Below, piece by piece: positions 26,919 to 36,792 of a DNA stretch of 64,000 nt. The notes below the pieces were generated by a model, which worked only from the letters and a program-made list of their open reading frames with translations, ran no database searches and was not told the origin of the DNA. The position numbers and the translations under genes were made by a program. The DNA is from an uncultured Rubripirellula sp. (lineage in GTDB: Bacteria; Planctomycetota; Planctomycetia; Pirellulales; Pirellulaceae), in NCBI GenBank assembly GCA_938075415.1, contig CALJHC010000003.1, positions 186,001-250,000 on the forward strand, in the 5' to 3' direction. The stretch's first letter is position 1. Every line of letters starts with the position of its first letter.

Positions 26919-29900
26919 TCAGTTGCGTGCTGGGTTGAAGCCCGTCTGCGACTCTTCTTCCTCTTCTTGGATGATGATTCGAGGTGTGACCATCAGCATC
27001 AGACTGCTTGAATCACGACCGGCTGAAACATTCCGGAAGAGACGACTCACATAAGGAATCTTGCTCAAAACAGGAATTCCACGTTCGACCCGGCCCTCAG
27101 CTTGACGCTTGATGCCACCGAGCAGAATGGTTCCTCCATCTGGAACACTCACAGTGGTGCTGACCGAAGTGAATGCAAAGGTCGGCAACTGCACTGTTGT
27201 ACCTTCGACAATGTCCTCCGAGTCGTTCCCATCCACAGCATCGTCTTCGTCGACAACACCATCGCCGTTTGTGTCCTCTTCATCGCGACTGCTGCTTCGA
27301 GTGGAGCGACGACCCTCAAAGGTGAAGGTGTCCACCGCACCGATTTGACTGAAGAACGGAACAAGCGTTAATCGAACGAATCTCTTGTCGTCGCTGACGA
27401 TACCCTGAACGTTCAACTGAGTCCCTTCATTGAGCACCACGATAACCGGTTGTTGAGCAACGGCGAAGTCACCAACTACGGGGGTGATACTGATAACAAA
27501 AGGCTTCTGTGTTTGGTCACTGATCGTTGCAAACTGCCCATCAAAGAGAGTCACTTTGGGAGCCTGCATCACGTTACTTCGATTGTCAGACTGTGCTGCC
27601 TGAAGGAAGAAGAAAGCTTCGATGTCACTGAGGATTGCGAATCCAATCGTCGAAGGCGTTCCAAGACCACCAGAGCCGAACGGAGGTGCTAGCCCAAAGC
27701 TGCCATTGTCGAGTTTAATATCGAGGTCTGGCGTTGGCAGACCATCAACACCATTCCAACCAATCGCAACACTTGGCCCTTCGTCGTCACTCGGCAAGCC
27801 GGAAACGTTGTCATCGAAGGATGCTTGAAAATCGACACCAATCTGCTCAGCAAAACTATCAGCAAGTGTGATGAAGCGAACTTCGATGGTGATCTGAAGG
27901 TTCTGCAGACGTCTTAATGATTCGAGTAGATCAGTAATTTGATCGTGAACATCACTCGTCGTGCTGATGACCAGGCTAAGGTTTTGAGGATAGGGTGCCA
28001 TCGTACTGGGGCCACCTAAAGCTTCCCACGTATCAGGAACAACCGTTGTTTGGATGAGATCAATCAGCGACTGGAAGTCAGCAAAGCTTCCTCCACCGGC
28101 GCCGCCACCGCTCGACATTGGCGGATTGTTCATACCAAAGCCGCCTTGAGCTCCCATCGAATGATATTGACCCAAAACATTTGGATTCATACTCGATGCC
28201 ATGTTGCTTTGAGCAAAACCAGTTCCAAGATCGGTCATGGAAACAGGAACTACCGAAACATCGGCTCGAGGGTTTGACATCTGGTAGGCAGCTCGAAGTG
28301 CTCCTGCCAAACCGTCCTCATAACCGCTGGTGAAATTCGGAATCGGTGTCACCAAGTCGGTCACGCGATAGGTCTTTGGATAGACCTTGCTACGTTTCGC
28401 ATCCATACTTGTGATCGAAAGAACATCGTTCTCAATCACGTAAGTCAGTTCCATCTTGTTGAGCATCAAATTGAGCGCACTTTTCAGCTTGATACTGTTT
28501 GGCAACTGCAAAGTGACAGGCTGCTCAGGTGTCAAGCGAATCGAGCTTAACGCCCGCTCATCAATCACCATTGGCACGCCGGTGACAGCCGAGAGTTCAT
28601 TGAGAACGTCGGAAAGTGGTCGGTTCTCGTACTTGACGCTGACTTCGGTGCCCAGTTTCTGCTGAATAATCTGCTCAGCAGCACTAAGCCTTGAATCTCC
28701 GTCCGCCATCGGACGCAGGCGTCTGCGCGAAAGTGCCTCCCAGTCCTGAGCGTCGGGAAGCGTCATGGGAAGATTTGGGTCGATTGCAATCATGCTGCGG
28801 TCGACATCGATGAGAGTATCAAGGAATGCCAATTCTTTCTGCTCGCGAACTTCCTGATCCATGAGCAGCCGAGTACCCATTCGGCTGGTCTGGAACATGC
28901 TCACGGCAATAGGATCATTTGGCTTGAGCTCTTGAACCTGTTTGGCGATCACCTCCGCTTCTTGGAAACGGCGATCTTTAATCAGTTGGTTGAAACTATT
29001 GACCAACGCCGAAACCTCTTCGTCAATGCCCGACTCTCGAGCTTGCTCAGTGGCCATCTCAAGACGAACGGCATCGTTCTGCAAATCCAAGTTGATCTTT
29101 GCACGATTGGCATCAATGTATTTCTTCTGTTCAGAAATAGCACGGTCAACCATAACCGCAATTGATCGCCTGGACTGCTCATCAACTTCGGCGCCATCAA
29201 CTCGGCGCCGCAATCGCTCAAGCTCATCCAATGCATCGAGCGGTACGCTTGCTTTGAGTTGCTCGGTTTTAGCCAGCTCTGCGGTTACTTCCCGGAATAA
29301 ACGACGCGCTCGATCTTGAGACTCCAGCTCAGCACGCTGAATTGGCGTCATTTGAGCTGGATCCAAGTTGCTGTTCTCCGGAAGCCGCTTTGGCTGCAGT
29401 AATGTCAACTTGTCCTTGAGTTGATTACGGGTTGCAGGATCCAAATCTCCCTCGTGGGCCCAAGCTTCCTTGAACATTTCACGAGCTGTGGCCACATCCC
29501 CTGCGCTGAGTGCTTTCAAGCCCTGCCGATAGACTTGATCAGCGTAACCTTTACCCGGCGTCGCCAAGGGAGTCACCGCTTGAACCTGAGCGACCGGTTC
29601 CCCGGCAGCCCCGTCCGTTTGATTTGCATCTGGATTGAATAACATCTGGGCAACGTTGCCTTGGTCCTCCAAGACAACACCATCAGCGGTTTGAACCGGG
29701 CTCGCTACCGCGACCGGCTCGATCGAAATCCCACTTCGACGAGCGGCTGACTCAGCATCCAACAATAATTGCCAGACGCGTGGCTCACCCACCGTATAAT
29801 CCGATTCAGGGACCTTCAATGCTGCAGCTTGTTGTGCAGCTTGAAGAGCCGTTTTCACTTCGCCTCGATCGAGAGCCGCTCGACCAATCGCTGTCAGACG

Positions 29901-30314
29901 AAGTGCCTCCTTCTTCTTCGCTTCCGAGCTCATTGCTGCCTCGGTTGCACCGACCAACTTTACCGTTGATCGAGGAGGAATCGCCAACAGAGCTGGATCG
30001 ATACCGATCTGCTCCAACTGCTTTTTCAATAGTTGGAGCTCCGCAGACTGCCGCGGCTGGCTGATTGGAACTTGTGCAGCTGCCCGGTATGATTGAACCG
30101 CTGCGTGGTAATCCTTCGCGTTGATCGCTCCACGGATGCGTGCGATTAGCAGATCCGCCTGGCTAGAAGGACTGACATCCTGCACGTTGGCATTTGCACC
30201 GAGCGGTGATGTCGAGGGTTTGGTGGTTTGGCCTGAGGCGTCTGTTGCTGCTAGCATCCATGCTAAGCCGATACAGACGGCGCGGTAACCGTGTGCGGGT
30301 ACGAGGCAATTCAA
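26919..30314 (-). CDS. Type II/III secretion system secretin-like outer-membrane protein, very long
   Basis: The 1131-residue protein has a signal peptide ending near ATDASGQ and a long periplasmic region (about 50-560) rich in TPR-like helices. An STN/secretin N domain follows (about 575-650, containing VSVKYENRPLSDVLNELSAVTG), then the C-terminal secretin domain (about 790-1110, with VEVRFITLAD-like and VPDGGTILLGG). Secretins form gated outer-membrane pores for type II secretion or type IV pili. TTG 30314 is supported by AAGGAGA upstream. An EF-hand-like DTNGDGVVDEDD loop is inserted late in the secretin domain. No other secretion genes flank it. It ends in a strong terminator. Confidence 0.9.
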   Translation of the reverse strand: MNCLVPAHGYRAVCIGLAWMLAATDASGQTTKPSTSPLGANANVQDVSPSSQADLLIARIRGAINAKDYHAAVQSYRAAAQVPISQPRQSAELQLLKKQLEQIGIDPALLAIPPRSTVKLVGATEAAMSSEAKKKEALRLTAIGRAALDRGEVKTALQAAQQAAALKVPESDYTVGEPRVWQLLLDAESAARRSGISIEPVAVASPVQTADGVVLEDQGNVAQMLFNPDANQTDGAAGEPVAQVQAVTPLATPGKGYADQVYRQGLKALSAGDVATAREMFKEAWAHEGDLDPATRNQLKDKLTLLQPKRLPENSNLDPAQMTPIQRAELESQDRARRLFREVTAELAKTEQLKASVPLDALDELERLRRRVDGAEVDEQSRRSIAVMVDRAISEQKKYIDANRAKINLDLQNDAVRLEMATEQARESGIDEEVSALVNSFNQLIKDRRFQEAEVIAKQVQELKPNDPIAVSMFQTSRMGTRLLMDQEVREQKELAFLDTLIDVDRSMIAIDPNLPMTLPDAQDWEALSRRRLRPMADGDSRLSAAEQIIQQKLGTEVSVKYENRPLSDVLNELSAVTGVPMVIDERALSSIRLTPEQPVTLQLPNSIKLKSALNLMLNKMELTYVIENDVLSITSMDAKRSKVYPKTYRVTDLVTPIPNFTSGYEDGLAGALRAAYQMSNPRADVSVVPVSMTDLGTGFAQSNMASSMNPNVLGQYHSMGAQGGFGMNNPPMSSGGGAGGGSFADFQSLIDLIQTTVVPDTWEALGGPSTMAPYPQNLSLVISTTSDVHDQITDLLESLRRLQNLQITIEVRFITLADSFAEQIGVDFQASFDDNVSGLPSDDEGPSVAIGWNGVDGLPTPDLDIKLDNGSFGLAPPFGSGGLGTPSTIGFAILSDIEAFFFLQAAQSDNRSNVMQAPKVTLFDGQFATISDQTQKPFVISITPVVGDFAVAQQPVIVVLNEGTQLNVQGIVSDDKRFVRLTLVPFFSQIGAVDTFTFEGRRSTRSSSRDEEDTNGDGVVDEDDAVDGNDSEDIVEGTTVQLPTFAFTSVSTTVSVPDGGTILLGGIKRQAEGRVERGIPVLSKIPYVSRLFRNVSAGRDSSSLMLMVTPRIIIQEEEEESQTGFNPARN

Positions 30315-31030
30315 CGCGACTCTCCTTCTTCGCGGTGAGACTTCTTAAATAACGCGATTCTCAGAACCAAGAGAATGCACCGTTGACTGATGTCAGTGCG
30401 GAGTGCAAATCTCAATTCAAATATTCACGTCTGGCCGATTGTCAGCCTTCTTCTGAAATCACTTCCTTTGCCAAACTGATTGACGCACTTTCTTTGGTGC
30501 ATCATCGCAAGTTAATCGTGCTATCAGGTTGGTATCGAAAGCGTTCGTGTTCGGGAATAGTCTCTTTGTTTGAGGTGTGTCAACCTTGATACCAGCGGGT
30601 TTTTAAAATTCTTTTTCACTTATTAATTGCAAGCAATTCATTTCCACCGGTAACCAACGGCAGATCCCACTATCAGTCATGCCTGAATCAACCTGCACTG
30701 GAATTCCACGGATAGACTTTTGAAGCCTACAGGATGGCTTATTGGGTTTCTGCCCAGCAAGTAAAAACACCAGTAAGCAGAAATACAAGCAAGCAGAGAA
30801 ACCAGTTCCGGCTCACCTCAGTATTAGCATGCTTCAACTGGCTAACGTGATCCCCGACAAGGCAAGCCAAAACCTTAAACCAGACGATCTTTGCAGGGTC
30901 AGATTTGTCGCCGATGGTAGCTAACAGGAGTTTTGGGATGGTTTTGGAGCGTCATTGAGCGATCGAAGGATTCTCGATGGTTGCAATCTGTCAAAAGCCA
31001 AAGTGGTTGATGAGTGCATTTGTGCAGGCA
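30315..31030. other. About 0.7 kb upstream of the secretin gene
   Basis: No convincing coding frame is seen. A GGTATC/GATACC inverted repeat (about 30530 and 30590) is the only symmetrical element noted. The secretin promoter must lie in its left part. Confidence 0.45.
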
Positions 31031-31064
31031 TAAAAAAAGGTCAACCAGAGGATGGTTGACCTTT
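31031..31064 (-). terminator. Intrinsic terminator of the desaturase gene
   Basis: The 11-pair stem AAAGGTCAACC with GGTTGACCTTT (31036-31046 and 31054-31064) encloses a seven-base loop. On the minus strand it runs into eight bases that are nearly all T. It sits about 50 bases after the desaturase stop. Confidence 0.92.
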
Positions 31065-31114
31065 CCACGTGTTTTCAGATGACTCAACAGAGTTTGAATC
31101 AATCCCGGCTACGG

Positions 31115-32098
31115 CTAGGAAGCAGGGGTTGCCTGCTCAGAAGCTTTCTTCTCCGATGCTGTTCGGTAATCGACAACATCCCACACAAGCCCGCAGGCTC
31201 TAAGGAGGCGAATTGCTTGCCAGGTGATATCAAATTCCCACCAACGATGTCCGTGCTTAGCCATTCTTGGGTAGGCATGGTGATTGTTGTGCCAACCCTC
31301 GCCGTAGGCCACGATCGCAACAAACCAATTATTACGGCTATCGTCAGTTGTTTCGTAATTACGGTATCCCCACATGTGAGACATGCTGTTCACCAACCAA
31401 GTTGCATGAAGAACCGTCACCAGACGCAAGAACATGGCCCAGACAACGAGCGAAATGCCCAAATCTATGCCCTGCCAAGCGTATCCAATCCCAAACAAGA
31501 TCAGGGTGACAGCGATGTGGGCCGGAAGAAACATGATGTCCAACCAACGCATCCCTGTTTCCTTGTACAAATCGGGAGCCCAACGTTTCAGGTAAGCAAC
31601 TCGATCGCCGTTGTGTGTGTGGTAAGTCAGCCAATTGACATGGCTCCAAATTGCACCATCACGAGGTGTGTGTGGGTCGCCTTCTTGGTCACTGCAGGCA
31701 TGATGTTTTCGATGATCGGCAACCCAATCCAGTGGGGTTCCTTCTCCGGCAAGCAATCCGATCGTTGTGAAAAAATAACGAACCCAACTGTAGGTTTTCA
31801 TTCCCGTGTGGGTCAGAAGACGGTGATATCCAAGACAGATCCCCAAACTTCCCGTCATCCAATGCAACACAAGGGTGACCGCGAGAGCCTCCCAAGTGAA
31901 ATAAAATGGAGCCGTAAAGGCGACCAAATGGGCCATCGTCAACCAACCGATCGCCCAATAACTAGCATTAGCGAAACGGCGACGATCGACGGTGGTGGGC
32001 GCGACGTCCTTTCTACGTTTTTTAACAGTGGCTTCCTGCTTGTCAGATGCCGGGCTCTCTGGCTCAGTGAACGTTGGAGCGGGCGATGCAATGGACAT
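31115..32098 (-). CDS. Acyl-CoA desaturase (delta-9 fatty acid desaturase-like)
   Basis: This 327-residue membrane di-iron enzyme inserts a cis double bond into acyl chains. All three histidine boxes are present: HRLLTH, HRKHH and HNNHH (within AYGEGWHNNHH). Four hydrophobic membrane helices flank them. The first 60 residues are a hydrophilic extension. It probably adjusts membrane fluidity and is likely induced by cold, though no regulatory site is visible. The gene is monocistronic with its own terminator (31031-31064). Confidence 0.95.
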   Translation of the reverse strand: MSIASPAPTFTEPESPASDKQEATVKKRRKDVAPTTVDRRRFANASYWAIGWLTMAHLVAFTAPFYFTWEALAVTLVLHWMTGSLGICLGYHRLLTHTGMKTYSWVRYFFTTIGLLAGEGTPLDWVADHRKHHACSDQEGDPHTPRDGAIWSHVNWLTYHTHNGDRVAYLKRWAPDLYKETGMRWLDIMFLPAHIAVTLILFGIGYAWQGIDLGISLVVWAMFLRLVTVLHATWLVNSMSHMWGYRNYETTDDSRNNWFVAIVAYGEGWHNNHHAYPRMAKHGHRWWEFDITWQAIRLLRACGLVWDVVDYRTASEKKASEQATPAS

Positions 32099-32317
32099 AT
32101 TCGTTCCTAGTGGCTAGTTCAATCAGCAGCGACTCAATTCAGCGGCTTACTGACCAATGATCGGTATAGAGTGTACCGCAAGATGGCAAAACCGCCGCCA
32201 GCAAATCGGCGTCACAATGTAACAGGCCTGTAATAGTCCTGTCTTCAGACCTCAGTTCCTGCTTAAAACACCGTCATTCTGACGCTGATCGGATCAGCCG
32301 ACTTCCCCTCTACCGAA

Positions 32318-32422
32318 CTAAGACCGCTGCGGTGAGGGAGACGAAAAACAAGTTGAGGCAAGGGGACGACCGCAAAGTATCACAGCGATCAACAGGCAAA
32401 AGACGCTGAACGCCTTCGACAT
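32318..32422 (-). CDS. Possible 34-residue signal-peptide-like small protein
   Basis: A short frame from ATG 32422 encodes a basic N terminus followed by a hydrophobic core (SKAFSVFCLLIAVILCG) and a cleavage-site-like LAS, then about ten residues. It sits in the 518-base space between the desaturase and TPR genes, where nothing else is visible. It could be a tiny secreted peptide or a chance frame; there is no strong ribosome binding site. Confidence 0.2.
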   Translation of the reverse strand: MSKAFSVFCLLIAVILCGRPLASTCFSSPSPQRS

Positions 32423-32616
32423 CTCAATCTCGCTAATCGCAATGCGTTTTCCGGCGCACCCTGAGGAAGGATTGAAAAATACCTTCCTCGAACTTTCACA
32501 ACTGTCCAAACGATGCAAAAAAACACGAACACCGATGCTGGCAAGGGACAGATCACCCAATCAGGACCCAGAAAACCTTACCCAGCGATGGGACAACCAA
32601 TTCAGCATTGGGACAT

Positions 32617-32946
32617 CTAACCCAACTGCTGTGCCTTGGCCATCGCCTCCTCTGCTTTGGCGATGAATTGCTGGTCCTGCGTGCCTGCCCAAGCACGCTG
32701 ATACGTCACACTCAACGCCGTGTAATTGAAGGCCTCCGATGGCTCCAATTCGCAAACTCGCTCTCCGTGCTTGATCGCCAAATCGTGCTGACCAGTCTTG
32801 GTGTAGACACGGGAAAGAGCCAATTGAGCCAAAACAAACGAATCATCCTGATCGGCAATCTTCTTCAAACCCTCGATTGCAGATTCGAATTGCTCGTCAT
32901 CAATCAAACGTTCAACTTCGTTGTACTGGGAGTGCAAATCGCTCAT
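32617..32946 (-). CDS. Small tetratricopeptide-repeat protein
   Basis: This 109-residue protein is made of about three TPR-like helical hairpins (for example ESAIEGLKKIADQDDSFVLAQLALSRVYTKTGQ, described only in part here). It lacks a signal peptide and probably mediates protein contacts in the cytoplasm. It follows the pyruvate phosphate dikinase gene on the same strand, but a strong terminator separates them, so it probably has some independent expression. Its partner is unknown. Confidence 0.85.
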   Translation of the reverse strand: MSDLHSQYNEVERLIDDEQFESAIEGLKKIADQDDSFVLAQLALSRVYTKTGQHDLAIKHGERVCELEPSEAFNYTALSVTYQRAWAGTQDQQFIAKAEEAMAKAQQLG

Positions 32947-32978
32947 CGTTGAAATCTTTCAGTGGCAATCGGTGTTTC

Positions 32979-33021
32979 AAAAAAAAGGTGTCAGTTCAAT
33001 CAAAAGGATTGAACCGACACC
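32979..33021 (-). terminator. Intrinsic terminator of pyruvate phosphate dikinase gene
   Basis: A 15-pair stem (32987-33001 with 33007-33021, one G-U-type mismatch) closes a five-base loop and is followed on the minus strand by eight T residues. It lies about 30 bases after the ppdK stop and is the strongest hairpin seen in the window. Confidence 0.93.
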
Positions 33022-33052
33022 ATCAAAAATCATTAAGCCCTAGATTGCAAGG

Positions 33053-35695
33053 CTAGGCATTCCGCAAAGCAGCTTGTGCCGCAGCCAGACGCGCGATCGG
33101 AACGCGGAATGGACTACAACTGACGTAATCCAAACCAACTCGGTGACAAAAATCAATCGAAGATGGATCCCCACCATGCTCACCGCAAATACCAACCTTA
33201 AGCTTTGGCTTCGTGGTACGACCTTTCTTGACTCCCATTTCGACTAGCTGGCCAACGCCGACCTGGTCAAGCGACTGGAACGGGTCAACATGCAAGATGT
33301 CCTGCGACAAGTAATCGGGCAGGAAGGTGTTGATGTCGTCACGACTGTATCCAAATGTCATTTGAGTCAAGTCGTTGGTACCGAAGCTGAAGAAATCAGC
33401 ATGCTCAGCAACTTGGTCAGCGGTAAGGGCTGCACGCGGAATTTCGATCATGGTTCCGATCAAAATATCGAGCTTGCCGGTGAACTTCTTTGAAGCCTTG
33501 GTTTCCTCAATTGTCTGCTCGACACGAGTTCGAAGCGAGGAAAGCTCATCAGCGGTTCCAACCAGCGGAATCATCACCTCGGCGTGGGCTTTGACTTTCT
33601 TTTTCGAACAGTTGATTGCTGCTTCAACAATCGCCCGAACTTGCATTTCCAAAATCTCGGGATAGGTAATGCTCAATCGACATCCGCGGTGACCCAACAT
33701 TGGGTTGGCTTCGTGCAATGCCGCAGCGCGCTTATTGATCTCAGATGGCTTCACTCCCAATTCATTGGCAACAATCTTTTGCGCCGCTTTATCATGGGGC
33801 AAGAATTCATGAAGTGGTGGATCCAACAGACGAACCGTAACGGGCAATCCGCTCATCGCCTTAAAAATACCTTCAAAGTCTTTGCGTTGGAAAGGAAGCA
33901 ATTTCTTTAACGCGTTGCGACGATCACTTTCGGTATCCGCAAGAATCATTGCTCGCATGTGCAGGATTCGATCCGCCTCAAAGAACATATGCTCGGTGCG
34001 GCAAAGTCCGATTCCTTGAGCACCAAAACCACGTGCTCGCTTACTGTCAGCAGGTGAATCAGCATTCGTTCGAACATCCAGTGTCCGATACTGATCGGCC
34101 CATTTCATGAGCTTGGCAAAATCACCCGACAATTTAGGCTCTTGCGTCTCCACTTCACCCGACATCACCTCACCAGTGGTGCCGTCCAAGCTGATGACGT
34201 CCGACTCGCCGAAGGTACGACCACCGACCTTAATCTTGCGTCCTTTTTCGTTGATCTGGATCGCGCCAGCTCCAGCGACACAACACTTACCCCAGCCACG
34301 TGCAACCACTGCGGCGTGACTCGTCATCCCACCGGTGCTGGTCAGAATACCCTGGGCGGCGTTCATGCCATCGACATCCTCGGGACTGGTCTCGTTGCGG
34401 ACCAAGATGACGCTTTCGCCGGCCTCCGCCCTTTCTCGGGCATCCTCCGCGGTGAACGATAACTGTCCAACCGAGGCACCCGGCGATGCTGGTAATCCAC
34501 GAGTCAAAACATCGGCAGCATTTCTTGCGGTTGGCTTGAAACTTGGCAGCAGAAGTTGGGTCAGATCGTTCGCCGGAACACGAAGGACAGCCTCTTTGTC
34601 ATCGATCAAACCCTCTTTGACCATGTCGCAGGCGATTTTCACCGCAGCAACACCGGTTCGCTTACCGGACCGTGTCTGCAACATGTAAAGAGTGCCACGC
34701 TCAATCGTGAACTCGATGTCCTGCATTTCAGCATAATGATCCTCAAGCGTCTTCTTGATAGCCAATAACTCTTTGTAGACCGCTCGATTCCACTTGGGCA
34801 TTTCAGCAACCGGCTGCGGGGTTCGAATCCCAGCAACAACATCTTCACCCTGTGCATTGACAAGAAATTCACCGAAGAATTTGTTGTCACCGGTATTGGG
34901 ATTTCTCGTGAAAGCAACGCCGGTGCCAGAATCATCACCCATGTTGCCGTAGACCATCGACTGGACATTGACCGCGGTCCCCAGCAGTCCACGGATGTTT
35001 TCAATCTCGCGATATCGAACTGCTCGGGAAGTGTTCCACGAACCGAAGACCGCTTCGATCGACAACTTCAGCTGCTCCATCGGATCCTGCGGGAAATTCT
35101 CACCGGTGTGTTTTTTGTAGACGTCTTTGTACGCCTCACATAGTTCCCTTAGACCTGCAGCAGGCACTTCCGTGTCCTCTGTCACCTTGTATTTCTTCTT
35201 GACCTTGTCAAACGCTTGTTCGAAAACATGGTGATCCATCCCCACCACGACGTCACCAAACATGTTGATCAAACGACGATAAGCATCGTAAGCAAACCGT
35301 TCGTTCTTGGTGGCTTTTGCCAAACCTTCGGTTGCCTCATCATTGAGACCAAGGTTCAAAATGGTGTTCATCATCCCCGGCATCGAGACCGCTGCACCGG
35401 ACCGAACACTGACCAAAAGCGGATTGGAATCGTCACCAAACTTCTTGCCGAGTTCCTTCTCCAAAACGCGTACCACCTTTTTCACTTGGCCCATTAACCC
35501 ATCGGGGAGTTGCTTGCCAGCCTGGTAGTAGGAATCACAGACCTCGGTGGTAATGGTGAAACCCGGAGGCACGGGAAGGCCGATGCTGGTCATCTCCGCA
35601 AGATTGACACCCTTGCCTCCCAACAACACCTTACTCTTGCCTCGTCCTTCGGTCTTGGACTTGCCGAAGTAATAAACCATCTTATTGGTTGCCAT
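33053..35695 (-). CDS. ppdK: Pyruvate, phosphate dikinase
   Basis: The 880-residue enzyme interconverts pyruvate, ATP and phosphate with phosphoenolpyruvate, AMP and pyrophosphate. The N-terminal ATP-grasp domain starts with VLLGGKGVNLAEMTSIGLPVPPGF. The swivelling domain carries the phosphohistidine in GGMTSHAAVVARG. The C-terminal PEP/pyruvate barrel ends with GICGEHGGDP and DYVSCSPFRVPIARLAAAQA. ATG 35695 is chosen because MATNKMVYYFG matches the family start; the frame is open 63 codons further upstream. It may serve gluconeogenesis or pyrophosphate-dependent glycolysis. It stands alone with its own terminator. Confidence 0.97.
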   Translation of the reverse strand: MATNKMVYYFGKSKTEGRGKSKVLLGGKGVNLAEMTSIGLPVPPGFTITTEVCDSYYQAGKQLPDGLMGQVKKVVRVLEKELGKKFGDDSNPLLVSVRSGAAVSMPGMMNTILNLGLNDEATEGLAKATKNERFAYDAYRRLINMFGDVVVGMDHHVFEQAFDKVKKKYKVTEDTEVPAAGLRELCEAYKDVYKKHTGENFPQDPMEQLKLSIEAVFGSWNTSRAVRYREIENIRGLLGTAVNVQSMVYGNMGDDSGTGVAFTRNPNTGDNKFFGEFLVNAQGEDVVAGIRTPQPVAEMPKWNRAVYKELLAIKKTLEDHYAEMQDIEFTIERGTLYMLQTRSGKRTGVAAVKIACDMVKEGLIDDKEAVLRVPANDLTQLLLPSFKPTARNAADVLTRGLPASPGASVGQLSFTAEDARERAEAGESVILVRNETSPEDVDGMNAAQGILTSTGGMTSHAAVVARGWGKCCVAGAGAIQINEKGRKIKVGGRTFGESDVISLDGTTGEVMSGEVETQEPKLSGDFAKLMKWADQYRTLDVRTNADSPADSKRARGFGAQGIGLCRTEHMFFEADRILHMRAMILADTESDRRNALKKLLPFQRKDFEGIFKAMSGLPVTVRLLDPPLHEFLPHDKAAQKIVANELGVKPSEINKRAAALHEANPMLGHRGCRLSITYPEILEMQVRAIVEAAINCSKKKVKAHAEVMIPLVGTADELSSLRTRVEQTIEETKASKKFTGKLDILIGTMIEIPRAALTADQVAEHADFFSFGTNDLTQMTFGYSRDDINTFLPDYLSQDILHVDPFQSLDQVGVGQLVEMGVKKGRTTKPKLKVGICGEHGGDPSSIDFCHRVGLDYVSCSPFRVPIARLAAAQAALRNA

Positions 35696-36603
35696 AACGT
35701 TTTTTTCTCTCTCGTATTGGCCTGATGAAGGCCGAACTGAATGATTAACGGATCGTGAATTGCTCAGCAAGCATTTGCCGGTTCGCTGGAAACATGAAAT
35801 GTCGCTGGGGGGATTTAATCGTCCCCGCAATGGACAACGGCAACAAAGTGAAGGCTTGGCCCGACCCGGATGAATCGATCGCAAAGCGTTCTTTTTCGCT
35901 CGCTTGGTTACTGGTTATTCGCAGACAAGTGTTTTAATAAAAAACGTTAACCCAGAACGTTGAGCCGAGCATAATAAAGCCAGATCGCCGTTGAAGGAAA
36001 ACACCTCGTTGAACGCAAGCCATTGCAAATTCTGCAGCGAGCGTCAAAAGGCACTCGCTGGTGATTCTGAGGCGACAGGCAATGTCATCCCAGCTTCTCT
36101 AAGCACCTCTTTTTGGGACAATTTATTTGCCCCGTCTCGGATGGTCAATGACGACTAGCCCTTGGAAAAGATGACAAACCAGGACTTGCCGTCAAATTCG
36201 TCACCTTCGCTAGCTCTGAATCGAAGCGAAATAGCGTGATCAATTCAGATATAAGCACACTCATTAGCCACCCCCCCGCTTAGCCCAAGATTCGATTTGA
36301 CGATGAAACTCAAACGAAACAATCAATTCATCGCAGAAGTCCCTCCGTCAAACTCCTTGAAATCAACGAGAACCACCACTGACCGTGGCTCTTATCCCCA
36401 CGCACTCAAACAGCCCTGGCCGCTTCAAACGATGCATTACCTAGCGATTGATAGTCAACCGATTTAGCACCGTAAAGTTACTGACTTCGGATATTTGCTC
36501 CCTTAACCACGGACCGTCACCGGAAAACAGGCTGGGCCCACAAGCTTCTGGGGTGTTCGCAACCTCGGAGAAGAGTTCCGAGGTGAGCTTCATCGTTCAA
36601 GAG
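35696..36603. other. About 0.9 kb between ppdK and tRNA-Leu
   Basis: No convincing gene is seen. The ppdK promoter is expected near its left end. Two AACGTT palindromes lie 14 bases apart at 35943-35962; their meaning is unknown. Confidence 0.45.
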
Positions 36604-36685
36604 TAGGGCTGACAGGAATCGAACCTGCACTCCCGAAGGAACTAGATCCTAAATCTAGCGCGTCTGCCAGTTCCGCCACAGCCCC
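36604..36685 (-). tRNA. tRNA-Leu (TAG anticodon)
   Basis: Read on the minus strand this 82-base sequence folds as a class II tRNA. The acceptor pairs GGGGCTG with CAGCCCT (one G-U pair). The anticodon stem CTAGA/TCTAG closes the loop TTTAGGA with anticodon TAG. A long variable arm (TTCCTTCGGGAG) and the T-arm GGTTCGATTCC follow. The discriminator is A. The CCA end is not encoded. The long variable arm and anticodon identify leucine. Confidence 0.97.
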
Positions 36686-36792
36686 AAGTTTCGGTCATTC
36701 CTGAGAGAACTGGCAGTGTTCCCTCCGAACCAAAACTCAAACACCGACAGGATGGATCACCAATTCGTGACCCAACGTGTCGCTTTCTCTCC

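Noticed and set aside
31052..32110. 352-codon plus-strand frame over the desaturase
   Set aside because: The minus-strand desaturase has all three histidine boxes; the plus frame is a long shadow.
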